Shown: positions 43,685 to 51,588 of the stretch, in pieces
How positions within the stretch are numbered: the stretch's first letter is position 1
How the letters are laid out: every line of letters starts with the position of its first letter
Assembly: GCA_016290215.1 (NCBI GenBank)
Contig: JAEETH010000003.1
Coordinates: 1-64,000 of the forward strand
Direction: 5' to 3'
DNA from: Bacteroidales bacterium
Lineage (GTDB): Bacteria; Bacteroidota; Bacteroidia; Bacteroidales; F082
DNA: 64,000 nt
The notes under the pieces: model-generated
Database searches by the model: none
The model's input: only the letters and a program-made list of their open reading frames with translations
What the model was told of the DNA's origin: nothing
Position numbers and translations under genes: made by a program

Positions 43685-44185
43685 ATGTTGTACGTTTTAA
43701 TCGTTGTAGCCATTCTACTTGCCCTTGTCGGGCTGGTGGGAGCTGTGGTGCCTGGCATAGCGGGAACGCCGTTCAGTTTTTTGGCCTTGTTGGCCTTGTC
43801 GTTTGTCGACGGCATCGATTATTCCACTCGTTTTTTGGTGATTATGGGCATTATAGGCGCTGCGGTGTTTACTGTGGATTATATTGTTCCCGTATGGGGC
43901 ACGAAGAAACTCGGTGGCACCAAGGCGGGTGTGAGGGGAAGCACGATAGGGTTGATTTTAGGATTGATTGTCACTTTTGTTTTTCCCATAGGTTTTATCG
44001 CGGTGTTGTTGGGACCGTTCATTGGTGCTTACATCGGCGAGAAATCAGCGGGCACCGAAGACCATCTGGCATGGAAGTCGGCGTTGGGCTCGTTTGTGGG
44101 TTTTTTGTTTGGCACGGGCATTAAGCTTGTCTATGCCTGCGTTTGTATCTATTTTATTGTCAAAGATTTAATTGCGTTGATATGA
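43685..44185 (+). CDS. DUF456 membrane protein
   Basis: A protein of 166 residues with about four hydrophobic helices (LIVVAILLALVGLVGAVVPG, FLVIMGIIGAAVFTVDYIV, GSTIGLILGLIVTFVFPIGF, and the last FVGFLFGTGIKLVYACVCIY). The VVPGIAGTP and GGTKAGVRGSTIG motifs are characteristic of DUF456, a small inner-membrane family of unknown function. ATG at 43655 is a possible alternative start; 43685 puts the first helix at the usual distance. Its stop overlaps the transketolase start as ATGA, so the two are coupled. Confidence 0.8.
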   Translation: MLYVLIVVAILLALVGLVGAVVPGIAGTPFSFLALLALSFVDGIDYSTRFLVIMGIIGAAVFTVDYIVPVWGTKKLGGTKAGVRGSTIGLILGLIVTFVFPIGFIAVLLGPFIGAYIGEKSAGTEDHLAWKSALGSFVGFLFGTGIKLVYACVCIYFIVKDLIALI

Positions 44186-45003
44186 ATCCATTGGAAGCGA
44201 AGGCGAAGCACATTCGCGAGTTGATATTGACCGCCTTGGCCGAGGCTGGCTCGGGACATACGGGCGGTTCCCTCGACTTGGTGGATGTTTTTACTGTTTT
44301 GTATTTCAGCCATTTGCGTCACGATCCGAAACGTCCTGATTGGGCTGACCGTGACAAGGTGGTGCTTTCCATCGGGCATACGGCACCGGTGTTGTATGCG
44401 ACGTTGGCAGCCGCCGGTTATTTCCCCGAAGAGGAAATGTTGACCTTGCGGAAGTTGGGCAGCCGTTTGCAAGGGCACCCGAGTTTCGAGTTCCGTTTGC
44501 CTGGATTGGAAACCTGCTCGGGCTCGTTGGGACAAGGTCTTGGGGTGGCTTTGGGCATGGCTTTGGCGGCCAAGATGGACGGCCCTTCGACAGGCTCAGG
44601 GACCGTGAACCGCGTTTTCTGCATCATGGGCGACGGCGAGCAGCAGGAGGGAAGCGTGTGGGAGTCGGCCATGGCGGCGGCACATCATAAGGTGGATAAC
44701 CTTTGCGCCATCATCGACCGCAACCGCCTGCAAATCGACGGTGGCACCGAAAAGGTGATGGCCATCGACCCTTTGCGTGACAAATGGGCGGCCTTCGGTT
44801 GGCATACCATCGAAATTGACGGTCACGACATGAGCCAGATTAAAATGGCTTTGGAATTGGCTGATAAAGAGCAGGGTAGACCAACGGTCATCATCGCCGA
44901 CACCGTCATGGGCAAGGGCGTGAAGAGCATTGAAAACAACAACCAATGGCACGGCAAGGTGCCGACCAAGGAACAATTGCCAATGTTTTTAAATGAATTA
45001 TAA
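44182..45003 (+). CDS. Transketolase, N-terminal (thiamine diphosphate-binding) subunit
   Basis: A protein of 273 residues. SGHTGGSLDLVDVF, DKVVLSIGHTAPVLYATLA, GSLGQGLGVALGMALAAK and the TPP/Mg motif GDGEQQEGSVWESAMAAAHHKVDN (given in parts: GDGEQQEGS, then NLCAIIDRN) define the N-terminal half of a split transketolase. The family A repeat at 44581-44604 inserts GPSTGSGT in frame at the surface turn before the TPP motif. It pairs with the next gene, 78 bases away, to make the active enzyme of the non-oxidative pentose phosphate pathway. Confidence 0.93.
   Translation: MNPLEAKAKHIRELILTALAEAGSGHTGGSLDLVDVFTVLYFSHLRHDPKRPDWADRDKVVLSIGHTAPVLYATLAAAGYFPEEEMLTLRKLGSRLQGHPSFEFRLPGLETCSGSLGQGLGVALGMALAAKMDGPSTGSGTVNRVFCIMGDGEQQEGSVWESAMAAAHHKVDNLCAIIDRNRLQIDGGTEKVMAIDPLRDKWAAFGWHTIEIDGHDMSQIKMALELADKEQGRPTVIIADTVMGKGVKSIENNNQWHGKVPTKEQLPMFLNEL
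44581..44604 (+). repeat. Family A repeat inside the transketolase N-subunit gene
   Basis: A full 24-bp copy encoding GPSTGSGT, opposite in coding orientation to the copies in the CotH and OMP genes. None of the used frames has a stop codon. Confidence 0.92.
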
Positions 45004-45006
45004 AAT

Positions 45007-45075
45007 GACACGAGACTACGGGACTGCGGGACGCGAGTTTTTGTCCCGTGTCTCGAAGTCTCGTGTCTCGAAGTC
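45007..45075. repeat. Family B palindrome (GACACGAGAC) without core insert
   Basis: GACACGAGACTACGGGAC on the left and GTCCCGTGTCTCGAAGTC on the right form an imperfect palindrome in the gap between the transketolase subunit genes. This copy has a short plain loop (GAGTTTTT); two other copies at 54902 and 56029 hold a family A element in this place. Confidence 0.8.
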
Positions 45076-45081
45076 AAAAAT

Positions 45082-46962
45082 ATGAATTACACTAACAAAG
45101 GAAATAAACCCACAAAAACCGGTTTTGGCGAGGGTGTCCTCGCTGCTGCGCAAAAGGATAGCAGAGTGGTCGGATTAGGTGCCGACATCACTAATTCTGT
45201 GGGTATGAACTTATTTGCGGAGGCATACCCCGAACGGTTTTTCTCCATGGGCATCGCTGAGCAGGATGCCGTGGCAACGGCGGCTGGCTTGGCCTTGAGT
45301 GGAAAGCTCCCCGTGTTTAGCACCTACGGCGTGTTTGCCGCACATCGTGCCAATGACCAGATTCGTATCTCGGTGTGTTACAACAATGTGCATGTTGTCA
45401 TTGGCGGCGCTCATGCTGGCGTCTCTGTTGGCCCCGACGGTGCCACACATCAAGCTTTGGAGGATATCGCCACCATGCGTGTGCTGCCCAACATGACCGT
45501 CATCTCACCCTGCGATGCTACACAAGCCAAAATCGCTACTGAGAAAGCCATTTTGGAATGCAAAGGCCCTGTTTATGTGCGCTTTGGGCGTGAATCAGTT
45601 CCAGATTTTACCACTGAAAACCAGGACTTTGAAATCGGAAAGGCGCAGTTGATGCGTGAGGGCACGGATATTACCCTTGTGGCCACGGGTCACGAGGTGT
45701 GGGAAGCCTTGGAAGCTGCTCACATGTTGGAGCATCTGAATGTCTCCGTCCGCGTCATCAACATGCACACCATCAAGCCGTTGGATGGCGATATTCTCAA
45801 CAAGGCTGCCGACGAAACTCGAATGATCTTTACTATTGAGGAACATCAAATCGCTGGTGGTCTGGGCAGTGCCGTGACGGAGTTTTTGGCCGAAAACCAC
45901 CCCATCCGCGTGTGTCGCATTGGCATGGTCGACCGCTTCGGCGAGTCTGGGCAGGCCATGGCGTTGATGCACAAGTTCGGTTTGGATGCTGCGGGCATCG
46001 TCCATCGTGTGTTAGAGATTACATCCAACCAAGATTTCAGCATTTATGTCCGCAAGTTGGGCAAACCCTTTGATACCTATATCAAGAAGTTGTATGACAG
46101 CAAGAAATTGTATGAAGGTTATGATTACCACGATGAATCCACCTTCGAGAATTGTTATGATACGAAAGTCTATCGGCATTATATCGCTCAAGGCAAACGT
46201 GGCCACGATGTGTTGGAGACATTGTCGCGCGCCCTTCATGACCATTTCATCACTCACCAGTTGTACAAAATGCTTGATTTGTATGACGAGAAGGATGTCA
46301 TTGGCGTCATGGGCGGCCATGCCAAACGGCGTGACGACCCGCAATACCGGCAAATCGTGTTTTTGAGCAAACGTCTCACTGAGATGGGAAAATTGATGGT
46401 GACTGGTGGCGGTCCAGGGGCCATGGAAGCCGCGCATCTTGGCGCTTGGATGGCAGGGAGGAGCGAGGCCGAGGTGGAGGAAGCCATAACCATGCTCATA
46501 CCATCGCCGACCTACAAGGACGAGGGTTGGCTTCGTAGTTCATTCGAGGTGATGGAACGTTTCCCACTGAAAACAGACTATCGTAGCCTTGCCCTGCCGA
46601 CGTTTTTTTATGGCCACGAACCCACCACGCCTTTTGCCACCGACATTGCCAAATACTTTGACAACAGCGTGCGCGAAGACGGTGTCGTCACCATTGCCAA
46701 AGGCGGCATCATCTACACGCCTGGCAGTGCGGGCACCATGCAGGAGATTTTCCAAGACGCAGGCCAAAACCATTACGAGAGCGAAGGTTATGCCAGCCCG
46801 ATGATTTTCATGGGAAAAGATTACTTTACCAACGTCATGCCTGCTTATACATTTCTTAAAGACCTAAGCGATAGAGGCTTGTATAAGAATATGATTCTCA
46901 CCATTTCCGACGACAACGACGAAATCATCGAGGCGATAGTGCGGTTTAAGGAAGGAAGATAA
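45082..46962 (+). CDS. Transketolase C-terminal subunit fused to a LOG-like nucleotide-binding domain
   Basis: A protein of 626 residues. Residues 1-310 are the transketolase pyrimidine-binding and C-terminal domains (GIAEQDAVATAAGLALSGKL, HAGVSVGPDGATHQALEDIA, FTIEEHQIAGGLGSAVTEFL). From about residue 325 a different protein begins: VIGVMGGHAKRRDD, VTGGGPGAMEAAHLGAW and IIYTPGSAGTMQEIFQD. These are the Rossmann GGGPG and PGGxGTxxE-like motifs of LOG/lysine-decarboxylase-like proteins, which release ribose 5-phosphate from nucleotide monophosphates. One continuous reading frame joins them. A ribose 5-phosphate producer tied to an enzyme that uses it would make sense. The catalytic motif has a Ser in place of the second Gly. 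Confidence 0.87.
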   Translation: MNYTNKGNKPTKTGFGEGVLAAAQKDSRVVGLGADITNSVGMNLFAEAYPERFFSMGIAEQDAVATAAGLALSGKLPVFSTYGVFAAHRANDQIRISVCYNNVHVVIGGAHAGVSVGPDGATHQALEDIATMRVLPNMTVISPCDATQAKIATEKAILECKGPVYVRFGRESVPDFTTENQDFEIGKAQLMREGTDITLVATGHEVWEALEAAHMLEHLNVSVRVINMHTIKPLDGDILNKAADETRMIFTIEEHQIAGGLGSAVTEFLAENHPIRVCRIGMVDRFGESGQAMALMHKFGLDAAGIVHRVLEITSNQDFSIYVRKLGKPFDTYIKKLYDSKKLYEGYDYHDESTFENCYDTKVYRHYIAQGKRGHDVLETLSRALHDHFITHQLYKMLDLYDEKDVIGVMGGHAKRRDDPQYRQIVFLSKRLTEMGKLMVTGGGPGAMEAAHLGAWMAGRSEAEVEEAITMLIPSPTYKDEGWLRSSFEVMERFPLKTDYRSLALPTFFYGHEPTTPFATDIAKYFDNSVREDGVVTIAKGGIIYTPGSAGTMQEIFQDAGQNHYESEGYASPMIFMGKDYFTNVMPAYTFLKDLSDRGLYKNMILTISDDNDEIIEAIVRFKEGR

Positions 46963-46992
46963 AGATAGTTTTTTTCGAAATAGCTATGTGTC

Positions 46993-47283
46993 TTACAGCT
47001 TTTCGATGCTCCAACCTAATTTGAGGATGGTCTTCATGGTGGCGACGGAGGTGTTGCGGTCGTAGTCTTTTTCGGATTCGGGAAGCTCGTCATACTCAAC
47101 GAGGCACGGATGGTGCTTGTGTTCACCATCCAGAGTCGGCCCCCAGGTCCAGCCTTCATTGATGCGGCTTTGCGCCCAGGTGTCGTGTACATTGTGAGCC
47201 AGCAACTCGACGAGTTGTTTCAGCTCTTCTGGAAGCTCAATGTCGGTAGTGTCAATGGGCTTGGGATTGTATGAATCGTTCAT
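46993..47283 (-). CDS. Small RyR-domain protein
   Basis: A protein of 96 residues that consists of one ryanodine-receptor (RyR) repeat: LPEELKQLVELLAHNVHDTW, then AQSRINEGWTWGP, HHPCLVEYDELPESEKDYDR and a final LKLGWSI. The HDxW, GWxxG, HPxLxxYdxL and EKxyD positions are all kept. Bacterial RyR domains are thought to bind small ligands. Its start overlaps the end of the preceding gene by 32 bases, so it is the last gene of the MscS-RyR operon. Confidence 0.85.
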   Translation of the reverse strand: MNDSYNPKPIDTTDIELPEELKQLVELLAHNVHDTWAQSRINEGWTWGPTLDGEHKHHPCLVEYDELPESEKDYDRNTSVATMKTILKLGWSIEKL

Positions 47284-48418
47284 GCCTTATTCTTCTTGGT
47301 TGTTTACTATAGTTGATCTTCAGCTTTTGAAGGATTCCAGGTATGGCCAGCATCAAAAAGCTGTCGTATTTCATGTCGTAGGGATTGATGCGACGCAATT
47401 GCGCAAAGGAACACAGGTCGACATGGATAGGATCCTTTGGGTTTTTCTTCAATTGGTTGAAGAGTTGCCTCCTTTCCGCACCAAACAAATATTCTGCTTC
47501 CAAACGCTCCCGCTCTGTGAGGGGTCTGAATCCCATGATGAGTTTTTCGACCACCCATCGGGCATGTTCGCTCTTCGACAGCCCTTCGATGCATTCCTCC
47601 CATGCTTCTTCCTCTCTGATGCCGTTAGTTTCAGCATATCGCACCACTCCCTTTGCTCTCGACTCGAAGCAGTCGGCGCAAAATACATTCGACAAGCCAT
47701 TTTTGACTGCGATAACATTGGATTCCCATTTTTTTGCATTAACCAACGGGACAATAGGCTTTCGCAAAAGGCTATGTTGGAAGACGTTAAGTGCCATGGC
47801 ATAGCGTTGCGCATTGTGAATGTCTTCGTTGGGCAAATTGTCAATCCACGACCCTAAGGAATACATCCTGTCGGTAAAAACGGCTTTGCGCGTGTCGATG
47901 CAATAGATTTCTCCTTCGCTTTTTTTGCTAAGGAAAGCTTTTACATCGTCTTCCGACATTACAAGGGCGTTGCCGGTGGCGTTTTCATGCCAATTGTCTA
48001 CCACGCGGAGTTCGATGTCAACGTGTGAATCGGCGTTCTTTGGCTCTGAACCATTGACCGTGAGCTTGCAAAACAGGGGAAGGTTGCAGAGATATTCTTC
48101 TTTTTGCAACGCTTCGATGATTTGTGGGTCCTTGCTTACCACGGTGATGACCGTCCTGATGGGATTTGTCTCGTCAAAATTCGCATAGTGTGCAGAAAGT
48201 GCCACCTGTCGGGCAACGCATAACATCAAAGGGCTGTCGCCGGTTATGGTCACTTCCAGGTGCTCCTTCGACCCTTGGCAGATGGCTACGTCTTTCAGCT
48301 TTTCGAGGACGTATGCACGGGCGATATACCAGTTTTTGATGGTTTCGGATGAAAATCCTTCGCCGTTCTTCCGTTTCAAATACTCGAAAGGTTTTTCTTT
48401 GTAGTCATGTTTGCTCAT
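47252..48418 (-). CDS. Rossmann/TrkA-N-like protein with C-terminal RyR-like region
   Basis: A protein of 388 residues without a membrane segment. The N-terminal half (about 50-165) alternates strands and helices like a Rossmann or TrkA_N fold (LEVTITGDSPLMLCVARQVA, VITVVSKDPQIIEALQKEEY), though without a clear GxGxxG. The C-terminal part has SKSEHARWVVEKLIMGFRP (about 288-306) and HVDLCSFAQLRRINPYDMKYD (about 335-355), the spacing and key residues of a diverged RyR domain. It overlaps the channel gene by ATGA and the small RyR gene by 32 bases. It looks like the sensor or linker between a ligand and the channel; this is inference. Confidence 0.65.
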   Translation of the reverse strand: MSKHDYKEKPFEYLKRKNGEGFSSETIKNWYIARAYVLEKLKDVAICQGSKEHLEVTITGDSPLMLCVARQVALSAHYANFDETNPIRTVITVVSKDPQIIEALQKEEYLCNLPLFCKLTVNGSEPKNADSHVDIELRVVDNWHENATGNALVMSEDDVKAFLSKKSEGEIYCIDTRKAVFTDRMYSLGSWIDNLPNEDIHNAQRYAMALNVFQHSLLRKPIVPLVNAKKWESNVIAVKNGLSNVFCADCFESRAKGVVRYAETNGIREEEAWEECIEGLSKSEHARWVVEKLIMGFRPLTERERLEAEYLFGAERRQLFNQLKKNPKDPIHVDLCSFAQLRRINPYDMKYDSFLMLAIPGILQKLKINYSKQPRRIRHERFIQSQAH

Positions 48419-49482
48419 GATCCGACCTCCTTCCTGCTTGTAGCTTCTTGTTTGGCTAAGCTGTTCATGTAGTTGCTAATGTCGTGGCTTGAAGGGCTTT
48501 GATAGAGACGTAGGCCGAACCAATCCAACGCTTCTACGACATGTTCCGTGATCCTTGATTGTTGCCATTCAAAGGCGGAATAGCCACCTCTCATGATGTG
48601 GACATACACTTGTAGCGTCATGCCCACTTCTTTCTGTTCCTGCCAACTTACCATCAGACGAGGCTGTTGCGAGACGATGGGGTCGTTCATCAGCCAGTGA
48701 TAAATATACCTTCTATATAATTGGGCGTTGATGGCCCCTTCGTGGATTTCCTCTTCTGGAAGAAAATGCCGCAATTCATCCCTTTGTTTCAGCCGTTCGA
48801 CTTCTTCTGCGGATAGGGGATGGAACAGGCTTGTGTCCAAGAGGAAGTTTTTCTTCATCAATCTGCCATAGGTCTTGCCCAAGGCCATTTTCTGGAGGTT
48901 GATGAAATGGTCGGAATGAAGTGCACTTGTGGGGATGGATGAGGAGGTTGTGTCCCAATTGTAGACGGTGATCGTGGTCAATGTGATGCGTTTCACCTCG
49001 CCGTCAACATTGTATTTAGGCACCTGGATCCAATCGTCAATGCTCAGCAAATGGTTAAGCCGCACATGAAGGAAGGCCAAGACGCCTTTGAGGGTATCTT
49101 GGAATACCCAGCCCAGCGCGGTGCCGATAATGCCTATGGCCAAGAAGTAACGTGAATCTTTTTGGATGTTGAAGATGATAAGGAAACCAATAATCCACAC
49201 GGTTATGTTAAGGAGAATGGTGATTTGGCAGGCTGTGATGCCGTTCTCATCTCTGCGCAGGCAAAAAACATCTGTCATTTTGTTACAAATCGAGATGGAA
49301 AGATTCATGAACAATGTCAACGCTGCAATCTGGAACCAGGGGCTTCTTATGGCTTTCGGGAAGACCCCAAATAATAAAGGTACCAAAAACAACACCACTA
49401 AAAGTGATAGCCAAATGATTGACATCAGCCAGAAATGGATATCCAAACTATATGGTTCCTCTTTTCTTTTCTTTTTACTCAT
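48415..49482 (-). CDS. MscS-family (YbdG-like) mechanosensitive ion channel
   Basis: A protein of 355 residues. Four hydrophobic helices (about 15-38, 46-64, 85-105, 110-130) lead into the pore-like segment GIIGTALGWVFQDTLKGVLA, then FLHVRLNHLLSIDDWIQVP and the beta domain LTTITVYNWDTTSSSIPTSA, which match MscS and most closely YbdG. A cytoplasmic domain of about 180 residues follows. It starts the channel-RyR-RyR set. It may also be cotranscribed with the DUF4301 gene, which ends 40 bases upstream on the same strand. Gating by a soluble partner rather than by tension alone is suggested by the context. Confidence 0.85.
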   Translation of the reverse strand: MSKKKRKEEPYSLDIHFWLMSIIWLSLLVVLFLVPLLFGVFPKAIRSPWFQIAALTLFMNLSISICNKMTDVFCLRRDENGITACQITILLNITVWIIGFLIIFNIQKDSRYFLAIGIIGTALGWVFQDTLKGVLAFLHVRLNHLLSIDDWIQVPKYNVDGEVKRITLTTITVYNWDTTSSSIPTSALHSDHFINLQKMALGKTYGRLMKKNFLLDTSLFHPLSAEEVERLKQRDELRHFLPEEEIHEGAINAQLYRRYIYHWLMNDPIVSQQPRLMVSWQEQKEVGMTLQVYVHIMRGGYSAFEWQQSRITEHVVEALDWFGLRLYQSPSSHDISNYMNSLAKQEATSRKEVGS

Positions 49483-49522
49483 GGATTAAGATACATATAC
49501 ATATACATTATCTGTGTTTTCG

Positions 49523-51034
49523 TCAATTATGCATCGGCTTCAACAGGTCGTTCACCGTCTTCACAGGGTTGAAGGTCTCAATGGGCACTTCGACGAAAAT
49601 GGTGATCCAGTCGGCCATGGCGCCATTCCAAAGGCCGGGCAATTCAAGGGCACGCAGCTCACGTCCATCCTTCGACTTGTTGGAGATGAATCCTGTGTTG
49701 GCATCCACATAGTCCGTCAGGTTGAAAGCCTCGCCTTCATAGTTCCAGCAGCCGCATACCAAATCGACTGGGTTGAAGTGGGTCGAGCCTTGGAAGATGG
49801 CTTCCTGCTGCGGGTTTTTGTGGTCGATTTGCGACGACTCGATGATTTGCAGCGACACCTCGTCGTCTAAGTTCTTCACCCAGAAGGGACCACCTCCAGG
49901 TTCGCCTTCGTTCTTCACCATGCCGCAGATGCGCATCGGGCGGTTGAGCTTGTTGTAAAGGTAGTCGATTTTCTCGATGTCGTTGTAGTCGTTCACAAAT
50001 TCGGGGATGTCAATCATCAGGTCTTCCTTGGCGAAACTGAAGACTTCGGCCAGTTCCTCTGCCGAGACTGCGCCTTGGTCGAGCATTTCGAGGTATTCGA
50101 AGTTGCGCTGCTGAAGGTGGAGTAGGAGACCTGCCAACACCTTTTTATATAAGATGGTCGTTTCGGCCTTGGTTTCGGGCACGATGTTGTCGATATTCTT
50201 GATGAAGACAATCTCTTCACCGAGGTCGTTGAGGTTCTCGATGAGGGCACCGTGGCCGCCAGGGCGGAACAGAATCTTGCCATTGGTCTCGCGGAACAGT
50301 TCGCCGTTGGCATCGATGGCCACCGTGTCGGTGGACGGTTTTTGGCACGAGTAGGTGATGTCGTAGCGCACACCGTATTTCTTCTCGTAGTCGGCTTTCA
50401 GTGCATCGACGGTCTTCTTGAAAGGCTCCTCATGTTCGGGCGAGACGGTGAAGTGCAATTTGGCCACGCCTTCGTTGTCGGTGGCATAGCGTGCGGCTTC
50501 CACCAGGTGTTCCTCCAAGGCGAGGCGGTTGAAGGTGGGGTAGTGGTGGAACTTCAGCAAAGCCTTGGGCAGTTTGCCGTAGGCTAATCCGTCTTCGAGA
50601 AGAAGTGCCTTCACGACATCCACCTTGTGGCCTTGTTGAATCAGGCTATCCACATCGAGGCCATAGAGGCGTTGGCAGGCGGCGTTAAGGTCGTCGAAGA
50701 AGGCGAAGCTATGGATGTGGGCGAAGAAGATGTCGGTGAATTTGGTCTCTTCGGCGGTCTCGACGAAGGCGAAGAGATCCTTGAACATGCGCGAGGCGGC
50801 ACCCGATGCGGGCACGAACTTCGTGAACTGGTAGAACTCCTTGTCGGCGTCGAAAACGGCGGTCATCATGTTCACTTGCTCCTCATCGAGGCGCAAAATG
50901 CCGTCGTTGAGGGTGGCGGGGCGCATGAGTTGGACGTATTGTGTGCCTCTTTTGAGTTGGGCAACTTGTTGTATTACTTGATTTTCGGTGATGTTTCTTT
51001 CCGAAAGCTGTTGAAGGTCTTTTTCTGTAAGCAT
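49523..51034 (-). CDS. DUF4301 family protein
   Basis: A protein of 503 residues matching DUF4301 throughout: KFVPASGAASRMFKDLFAFV, LFRPGGHGALIENLNDL, FIKNIDNIVP and GEPGGGPFWVKNLDD. The PASGAASRMFK and PGGHGALIENL segments resemble nucleotide-sugar pyrophosphorylase loops, so a nucleotidyltransferase-like fold is possible, but no activity is known to me. ATG at 51034 is used because an upstream in-frame ATG at 51058 overlaps the promoter element TATCTTTG (51056-51063). Confidence 0.85.
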   Translation of the reverse strand: MLTEKDLQQLSERNITENQVIQQVAQLKRGTQYVQLMRPATLNDGILRLDEEQVNMMTAVFDADKEFYQFTKFVPASGAASRMFKDLFAFVETAEETKFTDIFFAHIHSFAFFDDLNAACQRLYGLDVDSLIQQGHKVDVVKALLLEDGLAYGKLPKALLKFHHYPTFNRLALEEHLVEAARYATDNEGVAKLHFTVSPEHEEPFKKTVDALKADYEKKYGVRYDITYSCQKPSTDTVAIDANGELFRETNGKILFRPGGHGALIENLNDLGEEIVFIKNIDNIVPETKAETTILYKKVLAGLLLHLQQRNFEYLEMLDQGAVSAEELAEVFSFAKEDLMIDIPEFVNDYNDIEKIDYLYNKLNRPMRICGMVKNEGEPGGGPFWVKNLDDEVSLQIIESSQIDHKNPQQEAIFQGSTHFNPVDLVCGCWNYEGEAFNLTDYVDANTGFISNKSKDGRELRALELPGLWNGAMADWITIFVEVPIETFNPVKTVNDLLKPMHN

Positions 51035-51055
51035 AATTATAGATTTTAAACGCTT

Positions 51056-51063
51056 CAAAGATA
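51056..51063 (-). promoter_or_regulatory. -7 promoter element of the DUF4301 gene
   Basis: TATCTTTG on the minus strand matches TAnnTTTG and lies 21 bases before the ATG. Confidence 0.6.
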
Positions 51064-51311
51064 GGAAAATAAACTAAAACACTTCCATTTATTTTTATTT
51101 TTCTTCTTTCAGCACGAATTGTCGTGAATTGGCTACGAATGTTCAAAAATAAAAACTCATGGAAAATTTGTGGTTTTTTAGAGGTAATTCGTGTTGAAAA
51201 TCAAAGGAATGCAATCCTATGTCGTAAATATCGGATTGTTTGTTGTGGTAGGAGAAATATGTTCGGAGATAAATTTTTTCCGAAAAATGTTTGCAGCATT
51301 GAAAAAAGTTG

Positions 51312-51319
51312 TATTTTTG
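51312..51319 (+). promoter_or_regulatory. -7 promoter element of the leucine tRNA pair
   Basis: TATTTTTG, with a TTTG at 51290-51293 upstream at 18 bases. It lies 13 bases before the first tRNA. Confidence 0.65.
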
Positions 51320-51332
51320 CAGCCGATTTGAA

Positions 51333-51416
51333 GCCCAGGTGGTGAAATTGGTAGACACGCTACTTTGAGGGGGTAGTGCCGATTACGGCATGCAAGTTCG
51401 ACTCTTGTCCTGGGCA
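51333..51416 (+). tRNA. tRNA-Leu (GAG)
   Basis: Acceptor arms GCCCAGG and CCTGGGC pair fully. The D arm has TGGTGAAATTGGTAGACACG. The anticodon stem CTACT/GGTAG encloses TTGAGGG with anticodon GAG. A variable arm of class II size and the GTTCGACTC T-loop follow. A73 is the discriminator. No CCA is encoded. Confidence 0.95.
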
Positions 51417-51426
51417 CAATCACCAA

Positions 51427-51508
51427 GCCCCGATGGCGGAATTGGTAGACGCGTACGTTTCAGGTGCGTATATCGAGAGGTGTGCAGGTTCGACTCCTGT
51501 TCGGGGCA
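51427..51508 (+). tRNA. tRNA-Leu (CAG)
   Basis: Acceptor arms GCCCCGA and TCGGGGC pair fully. The anticodon stem TACGT/GCGTA encloses TTCAGGT with anticodon CAG. A long variable arm (TATCGAGAGGTGT region) and GTTCGACTC T-loop follow. It lies 10 bases after the first leucine tRNA and shares its transcript. Confidence 0.95.
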
Positions 51509-51522
51509 CAGAAAAATACAAG

Positions 51523-51559
51523 AAACCCTAATTGATAATCAGTCAGTTAGGGTTTTTCT
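51523..51559 (+). terminator. Intrinsic terminator after the tRNA pair
   Basis: AAACCCTAA and TTAGGGTTT form a 9-bp stem around a 15-base loop, and the T-run is part of the right arm (GGTTTTTC). Confidence 0.8.
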
Positions 51560-51588
51560 TAATGTAGTCCTCATAATAAACTAATCGG

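Noticed and set aside
45082-46962. Frameshift or missed stop between transketolase and LOG-like parts
   Set aside because: One clean frame with a natural linker and normal codon use spans the junction, so I treat it as a real fusion, with a check proposed.
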